Source of the DNA: Casp-actino8 sp965659595
GTDB taxonomy: Bacteria; Actinomycetota; Acidimicrobiia; Acidimicrobiales; Ilumatobacteraceae
Direction of reading: 5' to 3'
Length of the DNA stretch: 64,000 nucleotides
NCBI GenBank assembly: GCA_965659595.1
Contig: CBFHWN010000003.1
Coordinates: 10,173 to 74,172, forward strand
Below the pieces are notes generated by a model. That model did not search any database. It saw only the letters and a list, made by a program, of their open reading frames with translations, and had not been told where the DNA came from. A program made the translations under genes and the position numbers. Positions 7,462-15,064 of this stretch are shown one piece after another. Position 1 is the first letter of the stretch. Every line of letters begins with the position of its first letter.

Positions 7462-9438
7462 TCAGACTCGCGTCGCTGCTGCAATCTCGGCGATGTCGCG
7501 CATGATGCGACCGAGTTCGAAATCCTTCGGCGTGTAGACCGCAGTGACCCCACCTGCGAGCAGTCGTGGGCGATCTTCTTCGGGGATGATTCCACCGACG
7601 ACAACCGGAATGTCGACACCATCACGCTTCAGGCATTCGATGACGGCCGGTACGAGCGACAAGTGCGAACCGGAAAGGATCGACAGACCGATCACATCAG
7701 GATCCTCGTCGCGTGCGCTGGCGGCGATCTGTTCGGGAGTGAGGCGAATACCCGAGTAGATGACTTCCATACCGGCGTCTCGAGCCGCCACGGCGATCTG
7801 TTCGGCACCGTTGGAGTGTCCGTCGAGACCTGGCTTGGCGACGAGCAGTTTGGGTGGACCCCCTGGGATGTTTCGCACGAAGTCGGCGACATCGGCGAGT
7901 TCGCCCGGTCGCTTTCCGACCGCCGCTGCCACACCCGTCGGTGCGCGGTATTCGCCGAACACTTCGCGAAGGACACCGGCCCATTCGCCGGTGGTGCCAC
8001 CGGCCTTGGCGAGCACGATCGAGGGTTCCATCAAGTTGTCGCCCTCGATGGCGGCTCGACGGAGTTCGACGAGGGCACCATCAACTGCCCCCTGATCACG
8101 AGCGGATCGCCATGCGTCGACTTCGGCAATAGTCGTGCGCTCGACGGCCGGATCGACTTTCACGATCTTGTCGGCACCTCCGAGGGGTGACTCCTCGGTC
8201 TCTCGGTAGCTGTTCACGCCGACCACGGTCTGTTCACCGGACTCGATGCGTCGAGTGCGCTCGGCCATCGACTTCACGAGACGACCCTTCAGATGATCGA
8301 CTGCCTCGAAGGCACCGCCGAGTTGTAGTACCTCTTCGAACTCAGCCCAGGCGGCGTCGCGAATTTCCACGGTACGCGACTCGATCACGTGTGATCCGTC
8401 GAAGATGTCTCCGTACTCGAGGAGATCGGTCTCGAAGGCCAACACCTGCTGCATACGCAGACTCCATTGCTGATCCCACGGTGTGGGCAGACCGAGCGCC
8501 TCGTTCCAAGCCGGCAACTGGATCGACCGAGCGCGGGCTTTCTTCGACAGCGATACAGCAAGCATCTCGAGGACGATGCGCTGCACGTTGTTCTCGGGTT
8601 GGGCCTCGGTGAGACCGAGAGAGTTGACCTGGACTCCATAACGGAAACGGAGTGCTTTGTCATCGGTGACGCCGTAGCGATCGCGTCCGATTCTTTCCCA
8701 GAGTTCGGTGAAGGCGCGCATCTTGCACACCTCTTCCACGAATCGGATGCCGGCGTTCACGAAGAACGAGATCGACGCAAAGACCTGTGGGAACTGTTCG
8801 GACGGTACCTGCCCCGAATCACGAACGGCGTCGAGAACACCGACCGCAGTGGCGAGTGAATAGGCGATCTCCTGAACCGGTGTGGCACCGGCCTCCTGCA
8901 AGTGGTACGAGCAGACGTTCATGGGATTCCACTTGGGTGCGTTGTCTGCACACCACGCCACCATGTCGACGATCAGTCGCCGTGAAGGCACGGGCGGGAA
9001 GATATGGGTGCCGCGCGAGAGGTATTCCTTGACGATGTCGTTCTGTGTCGTGCCACGGAGTTCCGAGCGCGCGACCCCCTGCTCTTCGGCATTCGCCACG
9101 TAGAGAGCGAGCAACCAGGCGGCGGTGGCGTTGATCGTCATCGAGGTGTTCATCTGCCCAGGCGGGATGCCGTCGAGAAGAGTGCGCATGTGCCCGAGAT
9201 GGGCGACCGGGACGCCGACCTTGCCGACTTCGCCGGCGGCCATCGACGAGTCGGGGTCGTAACCCGTCTGGGTCGGCAGGTCGAAGGCGATCGACAGACC
9301 GGTTTGGCCTTTGGCCAAGTTCGTTCGGTAGAGCTCGTTGGACGCCTGGGCCGTGGAATGGCCCGAGTACGTGCGCATCAACCAGGGTGCATCGCGACGT
9401 GGGGCGTCCGGCGACGGGGCCGAGGAGTTGGCGGTCAT
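7462..9438 (-). CDS. ecm: Coenzyme B12-dependent ethylmalonyl-CoA mutase (MeaA/Ecm type)
   Basis: The 658-residue protein unites the acyl-CoA mutase barrel (FDLPTQTGYDPDS, NTSMTINATAAW, SYHLQEAGATPVQEIA) with a C-terminal cobalamin-binding domain. That domain carries the base-off His motif GLDGHSNGAEQIA and the SxL motif GLSILSGSHL. The DGHSNG form and the single-chain length of about 660 residues are typical of ethylmalonyl-CoA mutase rather than methylmalonyl-CoA mutase, which usually shows DGHDRG. The enzyme converts ethylmalonyl-CoA to methylsuccinyl-CoA in acetyl-CoA assimilation. A 3-hydroxyacyl-CoA dehydrogenase lies two genes upstream. CAGACT ends 6 nt before the ATG. Confidence 0.88.
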   Translation of the reverse strand: MTANSSAPSPDAPRRDAPWLMRTYSGHSTAQASNELYRTNLAKGQTGLSIAFDLPTQTGYDPDSSMAAGEVGKVGVPVAHLGHMRTLLDGIPPGQMNTSMTINATAAWLLALYVANAEEQGVARSELRGTTQNDIVKEYLSRGTHIFPPVPSRRLIVDMVAWCADNAPKWNPMNVCSYHLQEAGATPVQEIAYSLATAVGVLDAVRDSGQVPSEQFPQVFASISFFVNAGIRFVEEVCKMRAFTELWERIGRDRYGVTDDKALRFRYGVQVNSLGLTEAQPENNVQRIVLEMLAVSLSKKARARSIQLPAWNEALGLPTPWDQQWSLRMQQVLAFETDLLEYGDIFDGSHVIESRTVEIRDAAWAEFEEVLQLGGAFEAVDHLKGRLVKSMAERTRRIESGEQTVVGVNSYRETEESPLGGADKIVKVDPAVERTTIAEVDAWRSARDQGAVDGALVELRRAAIEGDNLMEPSIVLAKAGGTTGEWAGVLREVFGEYRAPTGVAAAVGKRPGELADVADFVRNIPGGPPKLLVAKPGLDGHSNGAEQIAVAARDAGMEVIYSGIRLTPEQIAASARDEDPDVIGLSILSGSHLSLVPAVIECLKRDGVDIPVVVGGIIPEEDRPRLLAGGVTAVYTPKDFELGRIMRDIAEIAAATRV

Positions 9439-9442
9439 CTCG

Positions 9443-10189
9443 TCAGTCTGTCGGGGGTGGCGGCGAATTCCCTCGCCGGAGGGGCTCCACGGCCCGATGA
9501 ACCGACTCGAGGTACTGCGTACGTGGGATGTCGATCGCGCCCATCGACCGGAGGTGGGGAGTGGTCCACTGCACGTCGAACACCATCATGTCGAGAGCGG
9601 TCAAGGCTTCTACGGTGGCCACGAGCGCGACCTTGGATGCGTCGGTCACCCGATGGAACATGCTCTCTCCGGCGAAGAGTCGTCCGATTCGTACCCCGTA
9701 CAGACCACCCACCAATACGTCGTCCTGCCACACTTCGACCGAGTGAGCTCGGCCGAGACGATGCAGTGCGGTGTAGGCATCGACGAAGTCGTCGTCGATC
9801 CAGCCGTGGGGCCTTTGCTCGTCACCGCATTCGCGCATCACGCGGTCGAAAACGAGGTCGACGCTGCAATGGAATCGTCGGATGTGTTTGCGCAGTGATC
9901 GCGATACATGAAGTCCGTCGATCGGGATCACGCCGCGGGGATCAGGTGAGAACCAGCCGATCTTCTTGCGACGAGAACCGACGTACATCGGGAAGAATCC
10001 GTTCGAGTATGCGGAGACAAGAGTGGCCGGCTGCAGATCCGCCCCGACGCAAACGAGATCGGAGTCGTCGTGATCCTTCGCCACGTCCGGGAGGGGAATC
10101 TGGGCGAAGTCCCAGTCGCTCGGCGGAAGTGGTGCCGGTTCAGCCGCGAAGCGATCGAGATCGTCCGATCCGAGCAGTGAGGACGTCAT
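9443..10189 (-). CDS. aat: Leucyl/phenylalanyl-tRNA-protein transferase
   Basis: The 248-residue protein shows the Aat family pattern: a GFFPMY segment, WFSPDPRGVIP, then VEVWQDDVLVGGLYG, FAGESMFHR and DVQWTTPHLRSMGA. Aat adds Leu or Phe from tRNA to N-terminal Lys or Arg of proteins and so creates N-degrons for ClpS/ClpAP. It lies between the acyl-CoA dehydrogenase gene (28 bp upstream) and ecm (4 bp downstream) on the same strand, so it may be carried in that transcript without a functional link. Confidence 0.95.
   Translation of the reverse strand: MTSSLLGSDDLDRFAAEPAPLPPSDWDFAQIPLPDVAKDHDDSDLVCVGADLQPATLVSAYSNGFFPMYVGSRRKKIGWFSPDPRGVIPIDGLHVSRSLRKHIRRFHCSVDLVFDRVMRECGDEQRPHGWIDDDFVDAYTALHRLGRAHSVEVWQDDVLVGGLYGVRIGRLFAGESMFHRVTDASKVALVATVEALTALDMMVFDVQWTTPHLRSMGAIDIPRTQYLESVHRAVEPLRRGNSPPPPTD
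9445..9450 (-). promoter_or_regulatory. Possible -10 hexamer of ecm
   Basis: On the minus strand CAGACT ends 6 nt before ATG 9438, within the end of aat. It matches the NANNNT variant of the window-wide motif. Confidence 0.35.
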
Positions 10190-10217
10190 GACACCAGTTG
10201 ATCAGCAGTCGCGCCGA

Positions 10218-11066
10218 TCAGTAGTCGTAGAAGCCGCCTTTGGTCTTGCGACCGAGTCGGCCGGCCGCAACCATGCGACGCAGCGTGGGCATGGCGGCGT
10301 AGTTGGGATCTCGAAATTCCGCGTAGAGAGCATCAAGAATCGAAAGCGACGTGTCGAGACCGACCAGGTCGAGGAGAGCGAACGGGCCCATCGGGAAGTT
10401 GCAGCCACCCTTCATGGCAGTGTCGATGTCGGCCATGGCGGCTGTTCCCTGTTCGAGCATGCGGATCGCATTGTTGAGGTAGGGGAAGAGAAGCGCGTTC
10501 ACGATGAAGCCTGCTCGATCCTTCACCTGAACCGGCTGTTTGCCACAAGTCTCGGCGAACGCAGTGGCGGCGTCGATCGTCGTATCGGATGCCGACAGGG
10601 GTCGAACGATCTCGACGAGCGGCATGGCCGGGGCCGGGTTGAAGAAGTGCACACCACACACCGCTTCGGGTCGTGAGGTGACCATTGCCAACTCGATGAC
10701 CGGCAAGGTAGACGTGTTGGTGGCGAGAATGGCTCCGACCTTCACAGTTCGATCGAGTTCGGCGAAGAGAGCCTTCTTGGTGTCGAGGTCCTCGACGATG
10801 CTCTCGATCACGAGATCGCAGTCGGCCAGTGCACCGAGATCGGAGACTGGTGTGATCCGTCCGAGAATCGCTGCCGATTCCTCCTCGGCAAGGCGACCCT
10901 TCTCGACTTGCTTGGCCAGACCCTTGGCCACCGAAGCCACCATGGCGTCGGCGGTGGCTTGTGTACGCGAACGGACGATGGCGGTGAGTCCAGCTCGGGC
11001 GACGACTTCGGCGAGTCCCGACCCCATGATTCCTGAGCCCACGATGCCGACGGTGTGAATGGCCAT
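10218..11066 (-). CDS. 3-hydroxybutyryl-CoA (3-hydroxyacyl-CoA) dehydrogenase
   Basis: The 282-residue protein starts with an NAD-binding Rossmann motif (GIVGSGIMGSGLAEVVARAG) and carries the family segments LATNTSTLP, GVHFFNPAPAMPLVEI (catalytic His) and DRAGFIVNALLFPYLN, which includes Asn. It oxidises L-3-hydroxyacyl-CoA, or acts in reverse from acetoacetyl-CoA. It resembles the short free-standing Hbd/PaaH/FadB2 proteins. ATG 11066 is chosen because AAAGGA stands 5 nt upstream and the Rossmann fold begins at once. A longer frame to 11111 is possible. Its placement near ecm fits the ethylmalonyl-CoA route. Confidence 0.92.
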   Translation of the reverse strand: MAIHTVGIVGSGIMGSGLAEVVARAGLTAIVRSRTQATADAMVASVAKGLAKQVEKGRLAEEESAAILGRITPVSDLGALADCDLVIESIVEDLDTKKALFAELDRTVKVGAILATNTSTLPVIELAMVTSRPEAVCGVHFFNPAPAMPLVEIVRPLSASDTTIDAATAFAETCGKQPVQVKDRAGFIVNALLFPYLNNAIRMLEQGTAAMADIDTAMKGGCNFPMGPFALLDLVGLDTSLSILDALYAEFRDPNYAAMPTLRRMVAAGRLGRKTKGGFYDY

Positions 11067-11129
11067 CCGATGTCCTTTCCGCAGGGCCGTCCGACGGAGA
11101 ACGGAGGCCATATGTGGTCGTCACCATAA

Positions 11130-11143
11130 TTACCCGCTGGTAA
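11130..11143. promoter_or_regulatory. Possible operator, inverted repeat TTACC-N4-GGTAA
   Basis: A 5-4-5 inverted repeat lies between the divergent 3-hydroxyacyl-CoA dehydrogenase and S51-like genes. Repeats of this shape are common TetR/GntR-type sites, but no regulator is nearby. Confidence 0.3.
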
Positions 11144-11173
11144 CAGGGGCAAGAGGGGGAGGAGAACACCGCC

Positions 11174-11179
11174 TAAGGT
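11174..11179 (+). promoter_or_regulatory. -10 hexamer, leaderless start of the S51-like gene
   Basis: TAAGGT ends 7 nt before ATG 11187. Confidence 0.55.
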
Positions 11180-11186
11180 CGGCGTC

Positions 11187-11813
11187 ATGCCGGGAACCGT
11201 CGTTCTGCAGGGTGGAGGACCATTCAGCCTCCACGACGAACTCGATCGCCGCCTCCTCGCGGAGGTGAAAGCCGATCGGGTGGTGGTGCTGCCTACGGCC
11301 GATGCCTTCGAACGTCCGGAGGTTCTGGTCGCCGCCGCGATGTCGTGGGCCGAGAGACTCGGCGTCGATGTGGAAGCGCTCATGGTGATGAGCCGTCCGG
11401 AAGCAATGGACGAAGGCGCCGCCGACGTGGTGCGCTCGGCACGTGCTGTGTGGTTGGTCGGCGACAATCCGATTCATCTACGCAGTGTTGTGAAAGACAC
11501 CCCCATCTGGGACGCCTTGCAGGACGTGCTTCGGTCGGGTGGTGTGGTCGTCGGATGCGCGGCATCGGCGTCGGCGCTCTGTGATCCGATGCTCGATCCG
11601 CGCGGTGGTGCGTTGGCCCTCGGTCTCGGACTGTTGAGCGGTATGACGGTGGTTCCTCAATCGGAGATGCTCACTCACGATCGGCAGGCTCGCGTTCGAA
11701 CGCTCACCGACGTGCCATTGGTGTTCTTGCCATCCACCTCGTCGCTCTTACGAACCGAGGCTGGTTGGGAAAGCATCGGTCCGCTCGAAGTCGTCGGCGA
11801 ACTGCCGAGTTGA
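11187..11813 (+). CDS. Peptidase S51 / class I glutamine amidotransferase-like protein, catalytically degenerate
   Basis: The 208-residue protein has the alpha/beta layout of the S51 (cyanophycinase / peptidase E) superfamily, including a VVVLPTADA strand and the AVWLVGDNPIHL segment. The nucleophile elbow, usually G-x-S-A-G-A, reads GCAASASALCD, so Ala stands where the catalytic Ser is expected. The position often occupied by the active His (VVPHF-like) reads VVPQS. The fold is probably retained without hydrolase activity. The function is unknown. It abuts the downstream oxidoreductase gene and is probably co-transcribed. Confidence 0.65.
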   Translation: MPGTVVLQGGGPFSLHDELDRRLLAEVKADRVVVLPTADAFERPEVLVAAAMSWAERLGVDVEALMVMSRPEAMDEGAADVVRSARAVWLVGDNPIHLRSVVKDTPIWDALQDVLRSGGVVVGCAASASALCDPMLDPRGGALALGLGLLSGMTVVPQSEMLTHDRQARVRTLTDVPLVFLPSTSSLLRTEAGWESIGPLEVVGELPS

Positions 11814-11821
11814 GTCCGACC

Positions 11822-12891
11822 GTGTCGGCCGATTTGCGCATCGGTGTGATCGGCACCGGCATGATGGGTTGCGAGCACATTCGCAACGTTCAGGCGCTGC
11901 CTGGTGCCGAGGTGACGGCCATCAGCGATCCGAACGATGTGCCGTTGGGGTGGGCGCGACGCGAACTCGGAGGCCGTCGAGTTTCGGAGTTTCGTGATCA
12001 TCGCGATCTACTCGATGCGGCCGCGGTGGACGCAGTGATCGTGGCTTCGCCCAACTTCACTCACGTCGACGTCCTGCGCGACGTGTTGGCATCGGACGTT
12101 CCGGTTTTGGTGGAGAAGCCGATGTGCACAACTATCGACGACTGCAAGGACGTGGTCGAATGGGCGGGCCGTCGCGATGCGATCACGTGGGTCGGACTGG
12201 AGTATCGGTACATGGCACCCATTGCGGCCCTGGTGGAAGTGGTCGGATTGGGTCGGATCGGAACCACTCGCATGGTGTCGATTCGCGAACATCGTTTTCC
12301 CTTCCTGGTGAAGGTCGACAACTGGAATCGATTCACGCGAAACACTGGTGGAACGCTCGTCGAGAAGTGCTGTCATTTCTTCGATCTCATGAATCTGATC
12401 GTCGATGCAGCACCGCGGCGTGTGTACGCGAGCGGCGGCCAGGACGTGAACCATCTCGACGAGGTGTACGACGGTGAGAGATCCGACATTCTCGACAACG
12501 CATTCGTGATCGTCGACTACNNNNNNNNNNTGCCCATCTCGACCTGTGCATGTTCGCCGAGGGGTCACGTAACGAGCAGGAGATAAGCGTGGTAGGCGAT
12601 CTCGGAAAAGTCGAGGCGGCCGTACCTGGTGACGGTTCGGTGTACGTCGGACAGCGAGACGATCGAATGGTTGCGGCATCACCCGTCGTGATGGATCCGT
12701 CGGTCACCCATGTGGGATTCCACTTCGGCGCGAGTTTCGTCGAGGTCGCGCGGTTCTGTGATGCCGTTCGGAACGGCACGATGCCCGAGGTCGATGTGCA
12801 CGCCGGTTTGGCGTCGGTGGCGATCGGTGTGGCGGCTCACCGATCGATCGATGAAGGGCGACCGATCGAGATGAGTGAACTCGGGCTGTGA
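11822..12891 (+). CDS. Gfo/Idh/MocA-family oxidoreductase, interrupted by a sequence gap
   Basis: The N-terminal NAD(P)-binding fold is clear (LRIGVIGTGMMGCEHIRN, then VEKPMCTTIDDCK with the conserved EKP). The C-terminal domain contains GGTLVEKCCHFFDLMN and continues after ten Ns as AHLDLCMFAEGS. The two halves are out of frame because the N run is a placeholder, not because of a proven frameshift. Family members oxidise or reduce sugars, inositols and related alcohols. The substrate is unknown. GTG 11822 or TTG 11810 could start it, and the latter overlaps the preceding stop codon. Confidence 0.8.
12521..12530. other. Assembly gap (10 N)
   Basis: Ten undetermined bases lie inside the Gfo/Idh/MocA gene. 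The true number of missing bases is unknown and must restore the reading frame if the gene is intact. Confidence 0.98.
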
Positions 12892-12898
12892 GTTCGGC

Positions 12899-12915
12899 TC
12901 GAGTGGCCGACTCGA
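12899..12915. terminator. Short hairpin between convergent genes
   Basis: TCGAGT-GGCCG-ACTCGA forms a 6-bp stem with a 5-nt loop between the oxidoreductase and cyclophilin stop codons. There is no T-tract, so this is weak evidence for termination. Confidence 0.3.
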
Positions 12916-13782
12916 TCAGCTTTCGGTGATGGTGACCGAGACGATCCGGATGTCGCCGAGAGGCGGAACACCGTTGTTGTTCGGGTTGCCGAGCGAATCG
13001 AGCACGGCGACGACGTCGAGTCCGTCGGTCACCTGACCAAAGAGGGTGTAGTTGGGCGGAAGGGCGGCTCCGTCGGACCCGGTGATCACGAAGAACTGGC
13101 TTCCGTTGGTGTTGGGTCCCGAGTTGGCCATGGCGATGGAGCCGATCTCGTACTCGCCGGTGTCGGGGAGTTCGTCGGTGAACGAGTAGCCGGGTCCACC
13201 GGTGCCGGTCGCGGTGGGATCACCGCATTGCACGACGAAGTTGGGGATCGCTCGATGGCACTCGGTGTCGTCGAAGTACTTGTAGCGAGCCAGATTGACG
13301 AAGTTGTTGACCGTACCGGGAGCACGAGTCGGGTCGAGTTCGATGGTGAACGATCCTTCGTTGGTCTCGACCTCGGCGGTGTAGGTCTTCGATGGATCGA
13401 TGCAGAGCTGCGGCGCGTCGGAGAACTCACGGGTCTGGGAGGCGGATCCGTCGCTCGGAGCGCATTCACCGCTGCCGTACGCGAACTCGACCGGTCCGCT
13501 CGGCAACGTGGTGGTGGGTCCCTGCGGAATCGTGGTCGTGGCCCCGCCGACGAGAGTGGTGGTGGCTCCGGAGGGCTCGGTGTTGGTCTGCGTGGAAGGG
13601 GTATCGCTGCTGTCGTCGTTGGTGAGGACCGCGATCAGGAAGAACAGGGCGATGAGGACGACCACGACACCGACGATGCGAGTGGTTCGGCGGATGGTTG
13701 CTCGGCGTTTCTCGGAGGCGACGGCGGCCTGACGGCCCATCTCGCGGTTCTGCTTCTTGCGTTCTCTTTTGGCGGTGCCCAT
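12916..13782 (-). CDS. Membrane-anchored cyclophilin-type peptidyl-prolyl isomerase
   Basis: The 288-residue protein has a basic cytoplasmic N-terminus, one transmembrane helix (about 36-54), a Thr/Ser/Gly/Pro-rich linker rich in TTTL/TTTI repeats, and a C-terminal cyclophilin domain (about 115-286). Typical cyclophilin segments are FDDTECHRAIPNFVVQCGDP, GSIAMANSGPNTNGSQFFV and YTLFGQVTDG. It should isomerise prolyl bonds in exported proteins. The usual second Phe of the catalytic FxF...Q motif is replaced by Val-Val in NFVVQ, a change seen in many actinobacterial relatives. It diverges from lysC. Confidence 0.9.
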   Translation of the reverse strand: MGTAKRERKKQNREMGRQAAVASEKRRATIRRTTRIVGVVVVLIALFFLIAVLTNDDSSDTPSTQTNTEPSGATTTLVGGATTTIPQGPTTTLPSGPVEFAYGSGECAPSDGSASQTREFSDAPQLCIDPSKTYTAEVETNEGSFTIELDPTRAPGTVNNFVNLARYKYFDDTECHRAIPNFVVQCGDPTATGTGGPGYSFTDELPDTGEYEIGSIAMANSGPNTNGSQFFVITGSDGAALPPNYTLFGQVTDGLDVVAVLDSLGNPNNNGVPPLGDIRIVSVTITES

Positions 13783-13791
13783 GAGCAGAGG

Positions 13792-13804
13792 AGGCTAGTA
13801 GCCT
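13792..13804. promoter_or_regulatory. Bidirectional -10 palindrome between the cyclophilin gene and lysC
   Basis: AGGCTA-G-TAGCCT is a perfect 13-bp palindrome. On each strand it reads TAGCCT, ending 9 nt before the start codon of the gene on that side (13782 minus, 13814 plus). The whole intergenic region is 31 bp. Confidence 0.6.
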
Positions 13805-13813
13805 GCGATTTTC

Positions 13814-15064
13814 GTGACACTCATCGTGCAAAAGTTCGGTGGCACCTCGGTGGCCGATCCCGAGCGCATCCGCGCCGTGGCCGAGCACGTGGCGTTCACC
13901 AAAAAGCACGGGGCTGACGTGGTCGTGGTGGTGTCGGCCATGGGCAAGTCCACCGACAACCTTCTCAAGTTGGCCAACGACGTGTCGTCGGTGCATCCGG
14001 GACGCGAGCTCGACATGCTCCTCACCACTGGCGAGCGGATCTCCATGTCTCTCGTGGCCATGGCCCTCGCCGATCTCGGAGTCGACGCCGTGAGTTTCAC
14101 CGGCAGCCAGGTGGGCATCATCACCGACACCACGCACACCAAGGCCAAGATTCTCGAGGTTCGTGGTGACCGGATCCGCGACGCCCTCGCACTGGGCAAG
14201 GTTTGTGTCGTCGCCGGGTTCCAGGGTGTGAGTACCGATCGCGAGATCACGACCCTCGGACGTGGCGGTTCCGACACGACGGCCGTGGCCCTGGCCGCTG
14301 CTCTCGACGCCGACAGCTGCGAGATCTACACCGACGTCACCGGCGTGTTCTCGGCCGATCCGCGCATTGTGCCGCAGGCGCGCAAACTCACTCACATCAA
14401 CTTCGATGAGATGCTCGAGATGGCCGGAGCTGGCAGCAAGGTGCTCGCCCTCCGCTCGGTCGAGTTCGCCCGCAATCACAACGTTCCGATCCAGGTTCGT
14501 TCCAGCTTCACCTGGGAACCCGGTACCTGGGTCACGAGTCAGGAGCCTTCGATGGAAGATCCCGTCATCTCCGGTGTCGTCACCGACGTCAGCGAAGCCA
14601 AGGTCACCGTGCGCAGCGTTCCCGATCGTCCTGGGATCTCGGCGTCGTTGTTCGAACCACTTGCCCAGTCGAACGTGAACGTCGACATGATCGTTCAAAA
14701 CACGTCGTCCGACGGAACGACCGACATCAGTTTCACGGTGCCCAAGGCCGACATGAAGGTCGCCGAGTCGATCGTCGCCGATGTGGCGAAGCAGATCGGC
14801 GCGACCGGCATCGCTCACGACGACGCGATTGCCAAGATCTCGCTGGTGGGCGCCGGCATGAAGACGAGCCCCGGTATTGCGGCCAAGATGTTCCGCATCC
14901 TCGCCGACGAAGGTGTCAACATCGAGATGATCTCGACCTCGACGATTCGTATATCGGTGGTCGTAGCGTCGGCCGATCTCGAACGTGCTGCAGGTGCGCT
15001 CCATACCGCATTCGGCCTCGACAGCGGTCAGGCCTATAGCGCTCCGCTTCCCGAGCGGAAGTGA
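13814..15064 (+). CDS. lysC: Aspartate kinase
   Basis: The 416-residue enzyme phosphorylates L-aspartate, the first step to lysine, threonine, methionine and diaminopimelate. Visible features are the N-terminal VQKFGGTSV, TTGERISM, the GRGGSDTTAVALAAAL nucleotide-binding stretch, and two C-terminal ACT domains beginning near ISGVVTDVSEAKVTV. The ACT pair normally mediates feedback inhibition by lysine and/or threonine. It begins with GTG. Its stop codon overlaps the GTG of a methyltransferase gene by 4 bp, and asd follows. Confidence 0.96.
   Translation: MTLIVQKFGGTSVADPERIRAVAEHVAFTKKHGADVVVVVSAMGKSTDNLLKLANDVSSVHPGRELDMLLTTGERISMSLVAMALADLGVDAVSFTGSQVGIITDTTHTKAKILEVRGDRIRDALALGKVCVVAGFQGVSTDREITTLGRGGSDTTAVALAAALDADSCEIYTDVTGVFSADPRIVPQARKLTHINFDEMLEMAGAGSKVLALRSVEFARNHNVPIQVRSSFTWEPGTWVTSQEPSMEDPVISGVVTDVSEAKVTVRSVPDRPGISASLFEPLAQSNVNVDMIVQNTSSDGTTDISFTVPKADMKVAESIVADVAKQIGATGIAHDDAIAKISLVGAGMKTSPGIAAKMFRILADEGVNIEMISTSTIRISVVVASADLERAAGALHTAFGLDSGQAYSAPLPERK

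Noticed and set aside
9004..10191. 395-codon plus-strand frame opposite ecm and aat
   Set aside because: Both minus-strand genes are certain. The plus-strand product is Arg-rich and unrecognisable.
12521..12550. Frameshifted pseudogene at the Gfo/Idh/MocA locus
   Set aside because: The frame change coincides exactly with a run of ten placeholder Ns, so the gap length explains it.
13500..13600. Thr-rich near-repeats in the cyclophilin gene as a DNA repeat or CRISPR-like array
   Set aside because: They encode a normal low-complexity linker and are irregular in length. No CRISPR array or cas gene is present anywhere in the window.
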